A model generated the notes under the pieces. It made no database searches, was not told the origin of the DNA, and worked only from the letters and a program-made list of their open reading frames with translations. From assembly GCA_023055425.1 (NCBI GenBank), contig JALGPY010000005.1, positions 85,663,495 to 85,727,494 of the forward strand: 64,000 bases of DNA, in the 5' to 3' direction. Each line of letters opens with the position of its first letter. Position 1 is the first letter of the stretch. Below are positions 34,659 through 46,800 of this stretch, one piece after another. Made by a program: the position numbers and the translations under genes. This DNA is from Linanthus parryae (taxonomy: Eukaryota > Streptophyta > Magnoliopsida > Ericales > Polemoniaceae).

Positions 34659-36767
34659 ATGGCAAACAACTCATCGAGTTCACAACATTCCCTACGATCT
34701 GTCCTTGAGAAGGACAAGCTCTCTGGAACCAACTTTCTTGATTGGTACAGAAACTTGAGAATTGTTCTCAAGCAAGAGAAGAAACTGTACGCAATAGAGG
34801 AGCATGTTCCAGAAGGTCCAGAGAACCAGACACCTGCTGCCTTAAAGGCGTATCAAAAGCGTGTTGATGACGCTAATGATGCGGCCTGCCTAATGCTTTG
34901 CACCATGACCTCTGAGCTTCAGAAGCAACACGAGAACATGAATGCTGTCGATATGATCGAACATCTAAAGCAGCTCTTCCAAGATCAGGCGAGGGTAGAG
35001 AGGTATGAGGTCTCAAAGGCACTGTTCAGATGTCATCTGGCAGAAGGGAACCCGGTGGGACCCCATGTACTCCGAATGATCGGGTACTTGGAGAATCTCG
35101 CCCGACTTGGGTTCCCGGTCGGCCAAGAGTTGGCAACCGATCTCGTGTTGCAATCGTTGCCCGAGAGTTATGGACAGTTCATTATGAACTATAACATGAA
35201 CGAGATCGTTAAACCACTGCCAGATTTGCTCAACATGTTGAGGACGGCTGAACAGAGCATCAACAAGGGTAAGGGCAAGGCCATCATGATGGTGCAGAAA
35301 GGAAAGGGAAAAAGGTTTGCCTCTTCCTCCAAGGGCAAAGGCAAGTCAGTTGCCAAGTCCAAGGAACAAGCCCTTAAGCCTATTGGTGGCGTTGCCAAGG
35401 TCGTGACTAAGGGTGAGTGTCACTACTGCAGTCAGCCTGGACACTGGAGGAGGAACTGCCCAAAATATCTGGAGGACAAGAGGCTTGGAATAGTGATTCC
35501 ACCACCACCAGGTATTTTTGTTGTAGATGTCAATTTAACTGTCTCTACATCATGGGTATTAGATACTGGATGTGGATCTCATATTTGTCGAAATATGCAG
35601 GATCTAAAGAGAAGTAAAAGATTGGCTAAAGGGGAGGTAGATCTGCGCGTTGGGAATGGAGCAAAGGTTGCTGCGTTGGCCATAGGCGTGTGCGAGCTAT
35701 CTCTGCCTTCAGGATTAGTTTTAGAATTAAATAATTGCTATTTTGTGCCTGCTATGAGCAGAAACATTATTTCTGTTTCTTGTTTGGACAAGGATGGTTT
35801 TATTATTTCAATAAAGTACAATTGTTGTTCCTTTTATTTGAATAATATTCACTATTTTAGTGCGCAATTATTTAATGGACTTTATGTCCTTGATCTAAGC
35901 AATCCTGTCTACAACATTGATACCAAGCGGATTAAAATAAATGATTTAAGTCCTGCTTATTTATGGCATTGTCGTTTAGGCCACATAAATGAGAAACGTG
36001 TATCTAGACTCCATAAGGATGGATTACTAGACTCATTTGATTTTGAATCATATGAGACATGTGAGGCTTGTTTATTGGGAAAAATGACAAAGTCCCCTTT
36101 CAATAAGAAAGGTGAGAGGACTAGTGAGCAATTGGCGCTCATACATACCGATGTGTGTGGGCCATTTGCCACGCCTGCCAGGGGTGGTTATGTCTACTTC
36201 ATTACATTTACTGATGATTACAGTAGATATGGATTTGTGTACCTTATGAGGGCAAAATCCGAATCCTTTGAAGTGTTCAAAGAATTCAAGAATGAAGTAG
36301 AGAAGCAACTTGGCAAAAATATCAAGGCTCTACGATCGGATCGTGGAGGAGAATACTTGAGCCAAGAGTTTGACGACTATCTTAGAGAGTGTGGGATCGT
36401 GTCCCAACTCACTCCACCCGGAACGCCACAATGGAATGGCGTGTCCGAGAAGAGGAATCGAACCCTATTGGATATGGTTCGGTCTATGATGTGTCAAACC
36501 GATCTTCCATTATCGTTTTGGGGCTACGCTCTATTAAGTGCAGCTTTCACCATTAACCGTGTTCCATCTAAATCAGTCATGAAGACACCATATGAGATGT
36601 GGAGTGGGAGGCGTCCCACACTGTCGTTCATGAGGATTTGGGGCTGCGATGTCTATGTAAAACGTTTACAGTCAGACAAGCTAGGGCCTAAATCGGATAA
36701 GTGTAAATTTGTGGGGTACCCTAAGGAAACTAAGGGATACTACTACAATCCAATGAGGAGGCCATGA
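34659..36767 (+). CDS. Copia Gag-protease-integrase polyprotein, truncated
   Basis: A 702-residue open frame. The Gag part (1 to about 250) carries the UBN2-like stretch SGTNFLDWYRNLRIVLKQE and ends in a Lys/Gly-rich region and the zinc knuckle CHYCSQPGHWRRNC (from about 254). Protease has VLDTGCGSHIC (Asp about 302). Integrase has a His-His-Cys-Cys zinc region (HCRLGH...CEACLLGK) and the catalytic core with HTDVCGPF, LRSDRGGEY and PQWNGVSEKRNRTL. The frame runs into ETKGYYYNP and then ends at a TGA. The link between integrase and reverse transcriptase, usually well over 100 residues in copia elements, is missing and the next part continues in another frame. The ATG after GAATTCCAA is the first in this frame and gives a typical copia Gag start. 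Confidence 0.9.
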   Translation: MANNSSSSQHSLRSVLEKDKLSGTNFLDWYRNLRIVLKQEKKLYAIEEHVPEGPENQTPAALKAYQKRVDDANDAACLMLCTMTSELQKQHENMNAVDMIEHLKQLFQDQARVERYEVSKALFRCHLAEGNPVGPHVLRMIGYLENLARLGFPVGQELATDLVLQSLPESYGQFIMNYNMNEIVKPLPDLLNMLRTAEQSINKGKGKAIMMVQKGKGKRFASSSKGKGKSVAKSKEQALKPIGGVAKVVTKGECHYCSQPGHWRRNCPKYLEDKRLGIVIPPPPGIFVVDVNLTVSTSWVLDTGCGSHICRNMQDLKRSKRLAKGEVDLRVGNGAKVAALAIGVCELSLPSGLVLELNNCYFVPAMSRNIISVSCLDKDGFIISIKYNCCSFYLNNIHYFSAQLFNGLYVLDLSNPVYNIDTKRIKINDLSPAYLWHCRLGHINEKRVSRLHKDGLLDSFDFESYETCEACLLGKMTKSPFNKKGERTSEQLALIHTDVCGPFATPARGGYVYFITFTDDYSRYGFVYLMRAKSESFEVFKEFKNEVEKQLGKNIKALRSDRGGEYLSQEFDDYLRECGIVSQLTPPGTPQWNGVSEKRNRTLLDMVRSMMCQTDLPLSFWGYALLSAAFTINRVPSKSVMKTPYEMWSGRRPTLSFMRIWGCDVYVKRLQSDKLGPKSDKCKFVGYPKETKGYYYNPMRRP

Positions 36768-37753
36768 GTGGCCCAGACTCTCAGAAGTGGCTTGAAGCCA
36801 TGAGATCCGAGATGGAATCCATGTATACCAACAAAGTATGGACTTTGGTGGAACCACCCGATGGGGCGCGGCCCATAGGGTGCAAGTGGGTCTTCAAGAA
36901 GAAGATCGACATGGATGGTAATGTGATTACCTATAAGGGCCGATTGGTGGCTAAAGGATTCAGACAGATTCATGGTATTGACTATGATGAAACCTTTTCA
37001 CCAGTCGCTATGACCAAATCCATCCGAATCCTACTTGCAATTGAAGCATACTACGACTATGAGATTTGGCAGATGGATGTCAAAACAGCATTCCTTTATG
37101 GGAATCTCCTCGACGACGTGTATATGATACAGCCGGAGGGTTTTGAGGATCCAAAGCAAGCCAACAAAGTCTGTAAGCTGCAACGATCCATTTATGGATT
37201 GAAGCAAGCTTCTAGGAGTTGGAATCGACGTTTTGATGAAGTGGTCAAAGAGTTTGGCTTCATCAGAAACGAAGATGAGTCTTGTGTCTACAAGAAGGTT
37301 AGTGGGAGCTCTGTAGCTTTTCTGGTCTTGTATGTGGATGACATACTACTCATTGGAAACGACATTCCTATGATGCAATCTGTGAAAGATTGGCTAGGAA
37401 AGTGTTTCTCAATGAAGGACTTAGGGGAAGCAGCCTATATACTCGGTATAAAGATCTATAGAGATAGATCTAAGAGGTTGCTAGGCCTAAGTCAAAGTAC
37501 ATATATTGACAAGGTGTTGAAACGGTTCAACATGCAAGATTCCAAGAAGGGATTCTTGCCCATGTCCCATGGAATCACTCTTTCGAAGAGTGGTTGTCCT
37601 TCCAATGGGATTGAAAAGGAACACATGAGTAGGATTCCCTATGCCTCGGCCATAGGATCTATCATGTACGCCATGTTATGTACTAGACCAGATGTGTCAT
37701 ATGCCTTGAGTATGACAAGCAGATACCAATCCAAACCGGGTGAGAGTCACTAG
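36764..37753 (+). CDS. Copia reverse transcriptase segment, stop-terminated
   Basis: The frame opens inside a conserved block (SGPDSQKWLEAMRSEM) and is not a natural protein start; it is the pol continuation displaced by the upstream deletion. Reverse transcriptase motifs are clear: VWTLVEPP, GCKWVFKKK, GRLVAKGF, DYDETFSPV, QMDVKTAFLYG, YGLKQASRSWNRRFD and the catalytic YVDDILLIG at about 37331. It ends at TAG 37751-37753 within SKPGESH, where copia relatives have Trp; a single G-to-A change of TGG explains it. The frame then continues in register. Confidence 0.85.
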   Translation: MSGPDSQKWLEAMRSEMESMYTNKVWTLVEPPDGARPIGCKWVFKKKIDMDGNVITYKGRLVAKGFRQIHGIDYDETFSPVAMTKSIRILLAIEAYYDYEIWQMDVKTAFLYGNLLDDVYMIQPEGFEDPKQANKVCKLQRSIYGLKQASRSWNRRFDEVVKEFGFIRNEDESCVYKKVSGSSVAFLVLYVDDILLIGNDIPMMQSVKDWLGKCFSMKDLGEAAYILGIKIYRDRSKRLLGLSQSTYIDKVLKRFNMQDSKKGFLPMSHGITLSKSGCPSNGIEKEHMSRIPYASAIGSIMYAMLCTRPDVSYALSMTSRYQSKPGESH

Positions 37754-38320
37754 ATTGCTGTCAAGAACATCCTAAAGTACTTGAGAAGAACTAAGGATGC
37801 TTTCTTGATGTTTGGCGGTGAGGAAGAGTTGCGTGTAAGGGGTTACACTGATGCAAGCTTCCAAACCGATAGAGATGACTTTAGATCACAGTCGGGATAT
37901 GTGTTTTGCCTGAATGGAGCAGCGGTGAGCTGGAAGAGTTCCAAGCAAGAGACGGTAGCTGATTCTACAACAGAGGCTGAGTACATTGCTGCAAATGGCG
38001 CAGCAAAGGAGGCTGTTTGGATCAGAAAGTTTGTTTCTGAACTTGGTGTGGTCCCTAGCATTGCGGATCCAGTGGAGTTGTTCTGTGACAACACTGGGGC
38101 GATCGCGCAATCAAAGGAACCCAGATCGCACCAGAAGTCCAAGCACGTGCTCAGGAAGTTTCATCCGATTCGAGATATTATCGATAGAGGAGACGTTCGG
38201 ATATGCAAGATTCCTACAGATGATAATCTGTCAGACCCGCTTACAAAGCCTCTCACGCAGTGGAAGCATGAAGGGCACACTAGGAGTATGGGCATACGAG
38301 ATGCGCCAGATTGGCTCTAG
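37754..38320 (+). CDS. Copia RNase H domain, downstream of the stop
   Basis: In the same frame as the reverse transcriptase; the first ATG is at 37781. It shows VKNILKYLRRTKD, GYTDASFQTDRDD, the RNase H signature ADSTTEAEYIA, FCDNTGAI and KFHPIRDIIDRGDV, and ends DPLTKPL then RDAPDWL with a TAG. All expected acidic residues are visible. It would be made only by readthrough of the upstream TAG, so it is functionally a pol fragment. Confidence 0.85.
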   Translation: MAVKNILKYLRRTKDAFLMFGGEEELRVRGYTDASFQTDRDDFRSQSGYVFCLNGAAVSWKSSKQETVADSTTEAEYIAANGAAKEAVWIRKFVSELGVVPSIADPVELFCDNTGAIAQSKEPRSHQKSKHVLRKFHPIRDIIDRGDVRICKIPTDDNLSDPLTKPLTQWKHEGHTRSMGIRDAPDWL

Positions 38321-38334
38321 CGCAAGTGGGAGAC
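38321..38334 (+). other. Copia polypurine tract
   Basis: The purine-rich AAGTGGGAGA immediately precedes the 3' LTR and would prime plus-strand cDNA. It overlaps the end of pol by only a few bases. Confidence 0.75.
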
Positions 38335-39712
38335 TGTTGGAATAGATGCCCTAGAGGCAATCTAGTTTAGTATGAATTTGTATATGGCTAGAAAATTCAT
38401 TTATTATTTATTGGATATTTAATATAATGAAGTCCTTAGATTTACAATTGTGTTTTTTATCTTAAATATCCCTAGTCAAGTATAATGATTAATGGGACAA
38501 TCATCTATAGATTAGTATGGGGTTGGATTGATATAGAGATATCACGATCCAACACATAGGTGTGCATTACGGAATGTTGCACTGGATTGACCCATCTTCG
38601 AGAAGGCTACATACATGTTATGTTGAGTCACAAGTGCTTCTCGCGGCACAATGGTATTGTCATCCTTGGACTTGAAGTCACTAGATATTCTAGTTGTGGA
38701 TCATTGTGATCTTGGTAGCGTTAAACGCTACACCGTGACTGGGTAGTTATAAAGGCGTGTACTGGATACAATGAGAAGCAAGCTTAGAGATCGTAGTGGA
38801 CGTAGAGAGGATTTTCCCCTCCCACATAACGGGAGCAAATATCCTAGGCCACTCGAGGGATAGTGCTTATAGAATGTCTGGCCAGACTCAAATAAATCAA
38901 TATATGGGATATTGATGTTATTTGCATGAATAAGGCTATTCCCATAGATCGAGAAACTATGGATTGGATATACGAGTGTGACTTGTATGTCTCGTGTCCA
39001 ATCCGGATATGGAGGCAAAGGGATGAGACAATTACTTGTACAAAGGTTGTCTAGATGACTATTCTATTAGTTGGCTAGAATGGATGTTTTGCTAGAAACC
39101 GCTCCATATTAGCAAATAGTTGCTACCAACTAGATAGAACCTATGGGTTCACACGCCATATAGAGTTGAACTAGATTTGGGAATTAATTAATTGAATTAA
39201 TTAATTAGAAGGATCACTTTGCAAACCCTTGCAAACTTAGTAGGGACTAATTTGCAAGGAAGGGACTAAATTGAATTCTAGTTGGACTAGAATAAGTCCT
39301 TTAGGTAGTTAACAAGGAGTTGTTGGACTATATAAAGGACCCTCCTTCCTTCCTTCCCATAACTTATGTTCATTAGTGAACATAACAAGAGTGAGAGAGA
39401 ACAAAGGAGAGAGAGCAAGCAACAGGGCCGAAGCCCCTCTTTTGTCTCGTTTTGCGTGATTCCTTCATCCTCTTCCTATTCCGGGCTAGCACCAAGGAGT
39501 TTGGGAGATCTAGGATCAACTCTAGGCGTGGATCAACTATAGAGAACGTGACACTATTCGCGTTTGAAGTCATCAAGGAGAACCCAAAGGTGTGTTTATG
39601 ATTTCTTACCTTCACTATCGTTATGCATCTAGACTTGTGATCCTTGGAGGGTTTTGCATGGCTTTTATTTGATTATGCTTCCGTTGCGCATTCCATGAAT
39701 CAAAACCCTACA
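38335..39712 (+). repeat. Copia 3' LTR
   Basis: 1,378 bp, nearly identical to the 5' LTR but lacking 54 bp in the CAAGCAACA / GGGCCGAAGCCCC stretch. Many of the substitutions are C/T or G/A. Ends CCCTACA before the CTTAC duplication. Confidence 0.95.
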
Positions 39713-42700
39713 CTTACCACCTACCCCCACGAGGTGGTAGCATCATACCAACACCCAATCATCTCAATTTAGTTGACTTATCTCTCCTCTCACAATCTTC
39801 TTCTTCATTTTCTCCTTCTTCATGAACCACCACCAAGACCACCTCTACACCACCACCTCCCACAGCGGAACCACCAAAACTACCACCTGACATCACCTCA
39901 CACCAACGTGCTGCTGCTGGGAGCTCGTGACAACTTAGAAACGAAAACCCCCAAGTCAATTTTGGCGTTCGTCAAGCAGTGGCTTCGGAAATTCGAAGGT
40001 AAGGTTGGAGAACCCTAACCCTTAATCTGTCCAATTCGTCTTCCTCGTTTTAAATAATTAGTAATAAGCCCCATATTCGTGATCCTCGTCTCCAGGCGAG
40101 CTCAACGACACCAAGAAAACGCCGTAGCTCGTCGGATTTCGCTCGCCGGATTCTGGGCTTCAAACCCGTCGGAAACCGCTGCTAGACGCCCGGCTTCGGC
40201 GTTCTCTCTGTTCCTGGCCAATTATCCCCTCCACGCGGTTGCTCTGAGGTCTCTGGGCGTCCAAGACAACTCAGGCGAACCCAGAAGCTCCTGGGTACGC
40301 GCGGAATCGACGGAAACCGTGCGACGAGTCGCCAGAATCCGCCATGGCCGCCGGAAAAGCTCAAGCTCGGTACGGCTTTGATTCTTGCTTGTTTTGATCA
40401 ATTTAAAGCATGAGCAATGTCCTAATCATCTCCTGAACTCATTTGCATCGTCAAATCATGACTGTAACAACGAATTTGACAAGTTTAATTCGTGCATGTT
40501 GAGTTTTACGGTTTGAAAACCTGCCCTGTTCGTCGGCCTATAACTCTATCGATACTTGATGTCTTGACCTGATTCTTGTTGCTATGGATTCCCTACATTT
40601 AGTAATCCAACTTTCGTGTTGATTTCCTGGTCCAATTTGATCTCTAAACCCCCTGAATTTGTGTTCGAAGTAGCTGCAGTTACATGTTCTTGAGACTCAT
40701 GCTCTTGATTGCTGCATTTCTTGTCGACTTTGGACACTTGTATCTTCCTCGTTTTTAACCCGTTTGAAGTGATTCTTGACTTTCGGGAAAGCTTAGACTT
40801 AGCTCTACAACATCTATTTGACCTCCTTGAGCTAATTTTCCCTCCAACTGGTTTAAATCTGAGCCTAAAGTTGAGAAAAAATGTTGTGTTCTTGGGTTTC
40901 AAGTGCTCAAAATTTTCTAAGTATTGAATGTTATGGTGAAACATCCATTTTGTAACCCTTGTATCTTCTTCAAAAATTAATGAAATTTAGATCTGTTTTC
41001 TCCTATGAAAATCTGGTATATAATACTTCAAATCATCGTCTTTGGGTCATGTTCAAATTTATAACGGATTGCTCACAAATCGAGCCTAAACTTGCTACTT
41101 TGAACTTATAATAAACACTTGAAATTTTTCTAAGTGTTGAATCATTATTTTTACCCAACTTTGAACAAGCATAGTTTTTTGTGTGTTTTGAATTGTTTGA
41201 AGTTCAAATATGTTATGGAATCTTTGATATGCCATCTTCAAAACCCTATTCTTATATTTCCAAGTATCCCCCTCAATTGATCACAAATCAGCTCTAAAGT
41301 TGACTAGTTGAGTCGATTTTCCTCTATTTTTGACTTTTGAATTCGACATTCTAAATGACATTTCTAGCCTCAGCGTTCTTCATGAAACTTGCTCGTAATC
41401 ATATTCTGAGTCTAAATATCAAGTTTGACCAAGTTTGACTTTTCGCAAACCCTAGTTTGACTGAACTGTATAGGAGGGGCAAAATAGTAATTTCACTTAA
41501 ACTTTGAATTGAGATTAGTTTAGTAACTTGGAGTTTGTCAGCATGTCTTGTATGCATATTTGGAGTACTCGTATATAATTCTGGGCTAGTGTTGACCAAG
41601 TCAAATATTGGGGTCTTTTAGCAATTTTACCAAACTTTAGGGGCCTAAGTGCAAATTATTGAAAGTTGTAGATTTCGATGATAAGTTCATATGGGAGAGT
41701 TAAGAGTCATTCTTTCATGTTTTTGGGCCAATATGAGTATAATTTGGAGTCCAGGCACAGTCAAGGACTGTATTCGAGAGTTTTGAAGTATCAGGGGCAT
41801 TTTGGTCAAGTTAGCTTGCATGACCAGCATTTTATTGAATTCTTGCATAAAACCTCATATAAAGGATAGATGCTAATAGGTTGTATACTTGTTTATATCC
41901 AGCCGTTATTAAGGAACATTCGAAGTAGACGTACGTATTCGTGTTGGTGCATTTACTGTGAGACTCGGAGACGAGCGTTGTAGGAGTGCTAGCGTTGCTT
42001 TGCGCCTTTCATGGCCCAGAGGTAATTACATATGTACGGCCTTTTTACATCAAAATGTGCGTTTGCGTTTGATGTTTCAAATGAATGTTTGTTATATGAA
42101 ATAGTGTGAGAATGCATGTTTTCCACTCAAAATTTGTTTAACTATTTTATTCATCTCCGTTGAGAACTCTCACAAATTACTTGTGAAATTTTGATATTCC
42201 GATTCTAGTTATGTGAAAGAGAAGAAATAAAATACCTCTAATAGACTTAGGACGATGTACAGAGTACTGTTATTAATGGGAGGCGTCAAGCGATCCTCCA
42301 TTTTCTTGTGGCTAAGACCATTGAAGCAATGCTTCTTATTATTGGATAGAACGTCAATGTTCAAAAATCCGCCCCCGATGAGCCAAACTGTATCAAGATA
42401 TTGAGGCCAAGGGGTTTAAAGAGCTATAGAGTGCTACTTATACTTGTAAGGGTCACTACGATATAGGGGTGTAGACACTTAAGGCCTTTTAGCTAATGTT
42501 GTGAGCGGGGTTGACGAATGGGCTCCCTTAACGCTCGGGTGAAATAGGGTTTTGATAGACCCTAGAAGGAACCCTTAGTGATTATTTCGTGATCCCTCTG
42601 TTTACATCGATCCTGCTAGTGGCTCTTGACACGCCTCAGCTAAATTAAACTGTTGATTGAAGTCGAAATTAAAAATTGACTACTTATTAATGTTGTTTGT

Positions 42701-43005
42701 GGCTCTTGATATGCCCTAATCGATTGAAATGAATTGTAAATCTTGGCTACTCATGAACTACTATCGTTATCAGTTCAAATGAACTTGTTTACTCTGGATA
42801 TTTTACCAACTACTCGTGGTTTCTCAATGTTATTAAATTGAGAGGTTTTGTTAGTCGGTTACTTCAAGTTGATCCAAATTCTCCAATATGATAGTTTTAC
42901 TGTTTAAATCTTCTGAATTGTTTCGACTCATGCTTCCGTGCCACTCGTTGCTTTACATGTCGTAGTGTGTACTTACTCAGTTTTCTCCAATATGATAGTC
43001 GGTTA

Positions 43006-43854
43006 CCAATCTTTTCTTACCTACGAGAGATGACTTTTAAGATTATATTTTATTTTGTTTCACTTTGATTTTATTTGACACAGTCATTTCCAAATTAGAC
43101 AGTTCAAATAATAAATTATTTTATTAAAAAAAAATGGGTTTCCAAAATTATTTGGGTGTCGAGCTACCAAATGCCAAGTGATATGGACCACTTTGTTTAT
43201 CAGTCCGCTGGCGCGACTCTTAGAACGACGGTACTATAAGTTGTACCCGTTGTGTAGACTAAGTTGGAACATTTGAAACACATGCGAGGTTTGTTAGAAA
43301 GGCACGTTGTGTGACGACACATAGTGTCCTTTCTCCCTCGTATGCGTGGAACACTTTTGGTGATTGGTTTATCTAACCCTATAGAGGTAAGACAACATTT
43401 TCTTAACGCAGATAAGTCAAGCAAAACGACATGTTAGTCTTGATAAAAGTATTTTTCTAAAATTTTCGAGATTTGTATAAATTCTAGCAAATTTTTGAGT
43501 CGCTTCTAAAATTGAGAACTTGTATTTTGTTACTGAACTTATCTTGTTTCGAACTTTTACTTGTACTAATCGTACAAGGAAACCCTAATGTGATGCGAGT
43601 TTGGGCTGGTACTTAGTATAGACCCCGTCGTGCGGAGAGTGAGAATGAGGAATTTCTTTTAGTTAAGGTGTTTCAAGTTGACCATCTAAGGAAGCCATCT
43701 TTGGAGCAGAACGTCCGACGAGGGTGGTTTATGTACTTGTCCGATTAAGTCAAATAGACTGAGTCACTGTGCTGCATTTCATCTGCAATTCGTGTATGTG
43801 GGTAATTATATGATGAGATCTTCGAGGAAGAATATTCTTTTAAGGTGGGTAGAT
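43006..43854 (+). mobile_element. LARD internal region 2, 5' part deleted
   Basis: Begins after a filler at CCAATCTTTTCTTACC, corresponding to about 30411 in internal region 1, and then matches to the end (AAGGTGGGTAGAT). The primer site and the first about 400 bp are missing, so this unit could not prime replication. Confidence 0.85.
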
Positions 43855-46800
43855 TGTAACACCCCTCATTTCCGAGAGAATTCTTAGTGCAATATCAAGA
43901 CTTTGGGGGCGAATTTGTAAATAGTTTGTCACAACTTTAAAGTTTGAATTTTGGAGTGTTAGCAATGTTTGGAAGTTTTTCGGATGATTTTAAAGCAGTA
44001 GAAGTGTTTGGGGTTGTTATGTAGTTATCCGAAATTAAGTAGAAACTCTAATTCTAGTTTATACACTAAAGTTATAAAAACTACACTTTCACCCCCTATG
44101 CATGTTAGCCATTTGTCATTTCCTCTTGTGAGAGCTTACCACCTACCCCCACGAGGTGGTAGCATCATACCAACACCCAATCATCTCAATTCAATTGACT
44201 TATCTCTCCTCTCACCATCTTCTTCTTCATTTTCTCCTTCTTCATGAACCACTACCAAGACCACCTCTACACCACCACCTCCCACAGTGGAACCACCAAA
44301 ACCACCACCTGCCATCACCTCACACCAACGTGCTGCTGCTGGGAGCTCGTGACAACTTAGAAACGAAAACCCCCAAGTCAATTTTGGCGTTCGTCAAGCA
44401 GTGGCTTCGGAAATTCGAAGGTCAGGTTGGAGAACCCTAACCCTTAATCTGTCCAATTCGTCTTCTTCGTTTTAAATCAGTAGTAATAAGCCCCATATTC
44501 ATGATCCTCGTCTCCAGGCGAGCTCAACGACACCAAGAAAACGCCGTAACTCGCCGGATTTCGCTCGCCGGATTCTGGGCTTCAAACCCGTCGGAAACCG
44601 CTGCTAGACGCCCGACTTCGGCGTTCTCTCTGTTCCTGGCCAATTCTCCCCTCCACGCGGTTGCTCTGAGGTCTCTGGGCGTCCAAGACAACTCAGGAGA
44701 ACCCAGAAGCTCCTGGGTACGCGCGGAATCGACGGAAACCGTGCGACGAGTCGCCGGAATCCGCCATGGCCGCCGGAATAGCTCAAGCTCGGTACGGCTT
44801 CGATTCTTGCTTGTTTTGATCAATTTAAAGCATGAGCAATGTCCTAATCATCTCCTGAACTCATTTGCATCGTCGAATCATGACTGTAACAACGAATTTG
44901 ACAAGTTTATTCGTGCATGTTGAGTTTTACGGTTTGAAAACCTGCCCTGTTCGTCGGCCTGTAACTCTCTCGATACTTGATGTCTTGACCTGATTCTTGT
45001 TGCTATGGATTCCCTACATTTAGTAATCCAACTTTCGTGTTGATTTCCTGGTCCAATTCGATCTCTAAACCCCCTGAATTTGTGTTCGAAGTAGCTGCAG
45101 TTACATGTTCTTGAGACTCATGCTCTTGATTGCTGCATTTCTTGTCGACTTTGGAAACTTGTATCTTCCCCGTTTTTAATCCGTTTGAAGTGATTCTTGA
45201 CTTTCGGGAAAGCTTAGACTTAGCTCTACAACATCTTTTTGACTTCCTTGAGCTAATTTTCCCTCCAACTGGTTTAAATCTGAGCCTAAAGTTGAGAAAA
45301 ATGTTGTGTTCTTGGGTTTCAAGTGCTCAAAATTTTTCTAAGTATTGAATGTTATGGTAAAACATCCATTTTGTAACCCTTCTATCTTCTTCAAAACTTA
45401 ATGAAATTTAGATCTGTTTTCTCCTATGAAAAGTTGGTATATAATACTTCAAATCATCATCTCTGGGTCATGTTCAAATTTATAACGGATTGCGCACAAA
45501 TCGCGCCTAAACTTGCTACTTTGAACTTATAATAAACACTTGAAATTTTTCTAAGTGTTGAATCATTATTTTTACCCAACTTTGAACAAGCATAGCTTTT
45601 TGTGTACTTTGAATTGTTGGAAGTTCAAATATGTTCTGGAATCTTTAATCTACCATCTTCAAAACCCTATTCTTATATTTCCAAGTATCCCCCTCAATTG
45701 ATCACAAATCAGCTCTAAATTTGACTAGTTGAGTCGATTTTCCTCTATTTTTGACTTTTGAATTCGACATTCTAAATGACATTTCAAGCCTCAGCGTTCT
45801 TCTTGAAACTTGCTCGTAATCATATTCTGAGTCTAAATATCAAGTTTGACCAAGTTTGACTTTTCGCAAACCCTAGTTAGACTGAACTGTATAGGAGGGG
45901 CAAAATAGTAATTTCACTTAAACTTTGAATTGAGATTAGTTTAGTAACTTGGAGTTTGTCAGCATGTCTTGTATGCGTATTTGGAGTACTCGTATATAAT
46001 TCTGGGCTAGTGTTGACCAAGTCAAATGTTGGGTTCTTTTTGCAATTTTACCAAACTTTAGGGGCCTAAGTGCAAATTATTGAAAGTTGTAGATTTCGAT
46101 GCTAAATTCATATGGGAGAGTTAAGAGTCATTCTTTCATGTTGTTGGGCCAATATGAGTATAATTTGGAGTCCAGGCACAGTCAAGGACTGTATTCGAGA
46201 GTTTTGAAGTATCATGGGCATTTTGGTCAAGTTAGCTTGCATGACCAGCATTTTATTGAATTCTTGCATAAAACCTCATATAAAGGATATATGCTAATAG
46301 GTTGTATACTTGTGTATATCCAGCCGTTATTAAGGATCGTTCGAAGTAGACGTACGTATTCGTGTTGGTGCATTTACTGTGAGACTCGGAGACGAGCGTT
46401 GTAGGAGTGCTAGCGTTGCTTTGCGCCTTTCATGGCCCAGAGGTAATTACATATGTACGGCCTTTTTACATCAAAATGTGCGTTTGCGTTTTATGTTTCA
46501 AATGAATGTTTGTTATATGAAATATTGTGAGAATGCATGTTTTCCACTTAAAATTTGTTTAACTATTTTATTCATCTCCGTTGAGAACTCTCGGAAATTA
46601 CTTGTGAAATTTTGATATTCCGATTTTGGTTATGTGAAAGAGAAGAAATAAAATACCTCTAATAGACTTAGGACGATGTACAGAGTACTGTTATTAATGG
46701 GAGGCGTCAAGCGATCCTCCATTTTCTTATGGCTAAGACCATTGAAGCAATGCTTCTTATTATTGGATAGAACGTCAATGTTCAAAAATCCGCCCCCGAT

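Larger units (their letters stand above)
31543..39712 (+). mobile_element. Ty1/copia retrotransposon, 8,170 bp, recent but defective
   Basis: LTRs of 1,432 and 1,378 bp (TGTTGGAATAG...CCCTACA) flank an interior with an initiator-Met primer site, a gag-protease-integrase frame, reverse transcriptase and RNase H. The 5-bp duplication CTTAC stands at 31538-31542 and 39713-39717. The two LTRs differ by roughly 15-20 substitutions by eye, plus one 54-bp gap in the 3' copy, so insertion was recent on an evolutionary scale. The pol frame is broken by a deletion between integrase and reverse transcriptase and by a TAG stop, so it cannot make a complete polyprotein. Confidence 0.95.
31258..42983 (+). 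repeat. LARD LTR2, split by the copia element, 3' end deleted
   Basis: The LTR occupies 31258-31542 and resumes at 39713 after the copia insertion. It matches LTR1 and LTR3 up to TACTTACTCAGTTTT near 42984 and then lacks the last about 270 bp. A short filler joins it to the middle of the internal region. Confidence 0.85.
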
